DNA from: Streptococcus moroccensis
GTDB lineage: Bacteria > Bacillota > Bacilli > Lactobacillales > Streptococcaceae
NCBI RefSeq assembly: GCF_030812835.1
Contig: NZ_JAUSTM010000004.1
Span: 62,001 to 126,000, forward strand
DNA length: 64,000 nt
Direction: 5' to 3'
Within the stretch, counting starts at the first letter, position 1. The number at the start of each line of letters is the position of its first letter. The notes beneath the pieces were generated by a model, which saw nothing but the letters and a program-made list of their open reading frames with translations, did no database searches and was not told the origin of the DNA. The position numbers and the translations under genes were made by a program. Below are positions 61,155 through 64,000 of the stretch, piece after piece.

Positions 61155-63167
61155 TTATTTGGGATAAATGTATTGAACTGGACCAGGTACATAACCTGAA
61201 CCATTCCAGACTAAGATCGGGTTAAACCACCCACGGAAATTACTAATATACATATTTCCGGCATAATTAGATTCCAAGATTTGGATCCGTGTTGCACTTT
61301 CAACATGAGTGACCACACCGACATGGCCGTAACCACCACCATCGGTTGGCCAGACAGCTACTGCCCCGACTTTTGGAGTTGTACCAACCGTAAAACCGAG
61401 GTTACGAGCTGTAGTTGCCCAGTCTTTAGCATTTCCCCACCATTCACCAACCCAGGGAGCGACTTGTTTAGCACCCCAAGTGCATTGGCCCACTGGGTAG
61501 CTGGTGGCTTGATACGTTGTTGGAATGGTCGGTCTAGCAGAAGAACTGGTTGTTGATGGAAGGTGATTGCTAGCTACCATAAAATCACTAGCTAGAATTC
61601 CTTTTAACCCACTGCTTTCTTGCTTGTAAACGTGAAGATGGTATTTGCCGCTATCCTTATGCTTACTCAAATCCAACCGATGCGTATAGGTTCCGTTTGC
61701 CCCAGCCTTAGCAGTGTACCACAGGAGATCATCCTGACCGTTTTTATCTGACCAAACAGCAAACAAATAGGTCCCCGGAGTTGCATTATATAAGGTTAAG
61801 TCGTAACTACCAGTTTCAACAAATTTGGCCGATGTAGAGACAGAAACTTTTGAAGCAACTGCTGTCGCTCGTTTCTCTAAGGAAATCGTTGGTCCGACAT
61901 AACCGGTACGACTGCCGTCAGAATAATTGATGTAAACATGGTTTTGATAATCCCCAGCCAGACCCTGATGATTTTGATTAGAGACATTGAGAGTATATGT
62001 GTTCTTTGTATTCCCAGACAAGCTGTACCATTTGATGTTGCTCTGATTTGTCGTACTCCAAACAGCAATATCGATGGAGCGAACAGCTTTTTCAGCCTGT
62101 ATGTTGAGGTTGTAGGTCCCTTTTGCCTTATCCACTTGAGAACTTGTGATGTCCACCTTTGACGTTTTGACAACAGGAGTGGTCGACTCAGCTTTGCCTA
62201 CCTGAACAGTCGTTGTCCCAGCACCTTCTAGAGCTGTTCCAGCTTTCGTTCGAAGGTACAAATGGACATGGTAAATTCCCGTGTCATTGTTATGATTTTT
62301 AGGGTCTACTTGCAGACGATAATCACCATTTGTTAATCGAGTCGCCTGGTACCAAACAATATCATCTTGCCCATTCTTATCGGACCAAGTTGGCAAGAGT
62401 ACTTCTGCTGGTTGGCCGCTGATTCCTGTTACAGTTACCTCAATCTTCCCTGCTTGAGTATAATGAGCCTTTAAGCTGATTTGGGTTTTGTCTGCCGCTG
62501 CTGATGCTAGACTGTTAGTGGATGCGACCGATGGCTCGGTCAGTGTTCTTTGCGAAACAGCTCTTTCAGTCGTTGATTGCGTGGAACTAGATAGGGTCGT
62601 CTTCGCACTATTAGCCACTGCTGATGATAGTGTAGTTTGATCGCTTACAGATGTGGTTATGGTTTCAGTATTGCTAGCCTGTGGTTGTGGCGTTTCTGCA
62701 GAATCGGGTTTTGCCTGACTTGATGTCACTGAAGGGTTCACATCTGTTTTTTCGTCAGTTTCTAGTGACTGGTCTTCCTCTAAAATCTCAGATGCTTTTG
62801 GGTCCTGTAAAGTTGCGCCATCGTCCTCTCCGTGAAAAGTCATTGCTTTGAGTAAGATTTTCTGGTCCCCCTTTAGCTGGTAGACTTCCAAATGGAAAAT
62901 GCCTTGACCTGGATGATTGTTAAGATTGATTTTTGTCTGAGGTCCCTGATAATCATAAAAAACAAGGTCGTCCTTCCCATTTTCCTCAGACCAAACCGCA
63001 TATTGCAATCTTCCTTCCTGAGGCAGATCCCCATCGTAAATCAAGGTAGCACGGTTAGCATCTATCTGAATCTCACCAAAATGCTCATTGGCCAGCACAG
63101 CCTCCGTTCCGGCAAAAGCTAAATTTCCTAAAACTAAACTTGATAATAATAATTTTTTAAGCGTCAT
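61155..63167 (-). CDS. Secreted CHAP-domain cell-wall hydrolase with Bsp-like repeats
   Basis: Secreted protein of 670 residues. Signal peptide 1-26 ([20 protein letters not shown]). An N-terminal repeat unit (to about 110) contains [17 protein letters not shown] Ser/Thr/Gln-rich linker spans about 120-230. Then there are at least three further Bsp-like repeats, each with a core like [34 protein letters not shown] or [17 protein letters not shown]. The C-terminal CHAP amidase domain (about 550-670) has [11 protein letters not shown] (catalytic Cys) and [12 protein letters not shown] (His). It probably cleaves peptidoglycan in cell separation or remodelling. AAAGGAG lies before the ATG at 63167. 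Confidence 0.9.
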   Translation of the reverse strand: MTLKKLLLSSLVLGNLAFAGTEAVLANEHFGEIQIDANRATLIYDGDLPQEGRLQYAVWSEENGKDDLVFYDYQGPQTKINLNNHPGQGIFHLEVYQLKGDQKILLKAMTFHGEDDGATLQDPKASEILEEDQSLETDEKTDVNPSVTSSQAKPDSAETPQPQASNTETITTSVSDQTTLSSAVANSAKTTLSSSTQSTTERAVSQRTLTEPSVASTNSLASAAADKTQISLKAHYTQAGKIEVTVTGISGQPAEVLLPTWSDKNGQDDIVWYQATRLTNGDYRLQVDPKNHNNDTGIYHVHLYLRTKAGTALEGAGTTTVQVGKAESTTPVVKTSKVDITSSQVDKAKGTYNLNIQAEKAVRSIDIAVWSTTNQSNIKWYSLSGNTKNTYTLNVSNQNHQGLAGDYQNHVYINYSDGSRTGYVGPTISLEKRATAVASKVSVSTSAKFVETGSYDLTLYNATPGTYLFAVWSDKNGQDDLLWYTAKAGANGTYTHRLDLSKHKDSGKYHLHVYKQESSGLKGILASDFMVASNHLPSTTSSSARPTIPTTYQATSYPVGQCTWGAKQVAPWVGEWWGNAKDWATTARNLGFTVGTTPKVGAVAVWPTDGGGYGHVGVVTHVESATRIQILESNYAGNMYISNFRGWFNPILVWNGSGYVPGPVQYIYPK

Positions 63168-63230
63168 ATTATCTCCTTTCAATCACTCTATTCGTTGAAA
63201 ATCAGAAATAATGGCTAAAAAAAGAAAAAA

Positions 63231-63276
63231 CTCAGCTAACGATTTTAAAATCCGAAGATTAAAACCATCTGCTGAG
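63231..63276 (-). terminator. purH terminator
   Basis: CTCAGC / GCTGAG closing stem with a long A/T-rich inner helix capped by TTCG on the minus strand, then a T6 tract. Confidence 0.78.
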
Positions 63277-63313
63277 ATAATAGTATTAGAAATAAATGCT
63301 TAAAATATCAGTA

Positions 63314-64000
63314 TTAGTGACGGAAATGTCTCACACCGGTGAAGACCATGGTGATCCCGTGCTTGTTAGCCGCATCAATCGAGTCTTGGTCACGGACAGA
63401 GCCACCAGGCTGAATAATGGCCTTGATGCCTGCTGCTGCGATTTCTTCAATGTTATCCGCAAATGGGAAGAAGGCATCAGACGCAAGAACTGCACCGTCC
63501 AGACGGTCTTTGGCTTGCTCGACGGCAATACGAACAGAAGCAACACGGTTGGTCTGACCAGGACCGACACCAAGGGTTTGGTGGTCGTTGGAAATCAAGA
63601 TGCCGTTTGACTTGACGTACTTGATGGCTTTCCAGGCAAACTCAAGAGCAACGCGTTCTTGCTCATCCGGCTGACGCTCTGTTACCACCTGCCAGTCCGC
63701 TGGGACTTCTTTGACCACGTCTTGGTTTTGCACCAACATTCCACCGACGACACCTGTATACTCGGCTTCTTTCTCGCTGGCGTCTTGGGCATCAAATGGC
63801 AATTCTAAGAGGCGCAAGTTTTTCTTTTTATTGGTCAAAATGGCTAGCGCTTCTTCTGAATAAGACGGGGCAATGATGATTTCAAGGAAAATCGGGTGCA
63901 TCTTTTCAGCCGTCGCAGCATCCACCTCACGGTTTAAGACAACAATCCCACCGAAAATGGAAACCGGATCAGCATCATAGGCATAGTCCCAAGCTTGCTC
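63314..64000 (-). CDS. purH: Bifunctional AICAR formyltransferase/IMP cyclohydrolase, 3' part
   Basis: Last two steps of IMP synthesis. Only the C-terminal 228 residues are inside the window; the gene continues beyond 64000. Visible parts of the formyltransferase domain: [37 protein letters not shown] (substrate and folate site), [30 protein letters not shown] and the end TGVRHFRH. It is part of the purine cluster with the CHAP and sip genes downstream. Confidence 0.96.
   Translation of the reverse strand, partial: EQAWDYAYDADPVSIFGGIVVLNREVDAATAEKMHPIFLEIIIAPSYSEEALAILTNKKKNLRLLELPFDAQDASEKEAEYTGVVGGMLVQNQDVVKEVPADWQVVTERQPDEQERVALEFAWKAIKYVKSNGILISNDHQTLGVGPGQTNRVASVRIAVEQAKDRLDGAVLASDAFFPFADNIEEIAAAGIKAIIQPGGSVRDQDSIDAANKHGITMVFTGVRHFRH

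Overview
The window is low-GC Firmicutes DNA and reads as a Streptococcus chromosome, probably of the pyogenic group. The evidence is the single housekeeping GAPDH, the rpsL-rpsG-fusA cluster, a LysM protein very like the surface immunogenic protein Sip of S. agalactiae, a secreted CHAP protein with Bsp-like repeats beside it, PurR/PurBox control of purine genes, and strong extended -10 promoters. Species is not assigned. Most genes lie on the minus strand.

Layout. 1-3.5 kb: ZIP metal transporter (cut by the window edge), PadR regulator, formate/nitrite-type channel, and a LytTR regulator with a LiaF-like membrane protein. 3.5-7 kb: radA, a histidine phosphatase, dut, and a winged-helix protein. 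7-11.3 kb: xylose catabolism (xylA, xylB) divergent from the ROK repressor xylR, with promoter and operator visible. 11.3-15.3 kb: MarR regulator plus a heterodimeric ABC exporter. 15.4-20.7 kb: gpsA-galU, a rhomboid protease, 5-formyl-THF cyclo-ligase, and two steps of the acetylated diaminopimelate/lysine route. 20.9-29.7 kb: the anaerobic ribonucleotide reductase cluster (nrdD, a 47-residue protein, an oxidoreductase, two acetyltransferases, nrdG) under a double NrdR-like box, a membrane protein, and cardiolipin synthase.

29.8-38.55 kb is accessory. Next to tRNA-Leu(CAG) sits an 8.6 kb integrative mobilizable-type element. It carries a large serine recombinase, a TnpW-like protein, a replication-relaxation protein, a soluble VirD4/TraG-like ATPase preceded by a separate two-helix membrane peptide, other small proteins, and an AT-rich cargo arm of unknown genes. 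It carries no classical relaxase that I can recognise. Beyond it lies a metallo-beta-lactamase-fold gene broken by two stop codons.

39.2-64 kb is core genome: rsmA, rnmV, tatD, gap, fusA-rpsG-rpsL, a beta-glucoside PTS with its antiterminator, purR, yhaM, rmuC, thiamine pyrophosphokinase, rpe, rsgA, then purB, purK, purE, purD, sip, the CHAP protein and the 3' part of purH.

The observations most worth checking are: a radA gene with no canonical start codon; three genes whose extended -10 element sits exactly 6 nt before the ATG (leaderless candidates); a LytTR-type tandem repeat; the relaxase-less element with its 18-bp palindrome between divergent promoters; and a multi-hairpin RNA-like segment between purD and purE.
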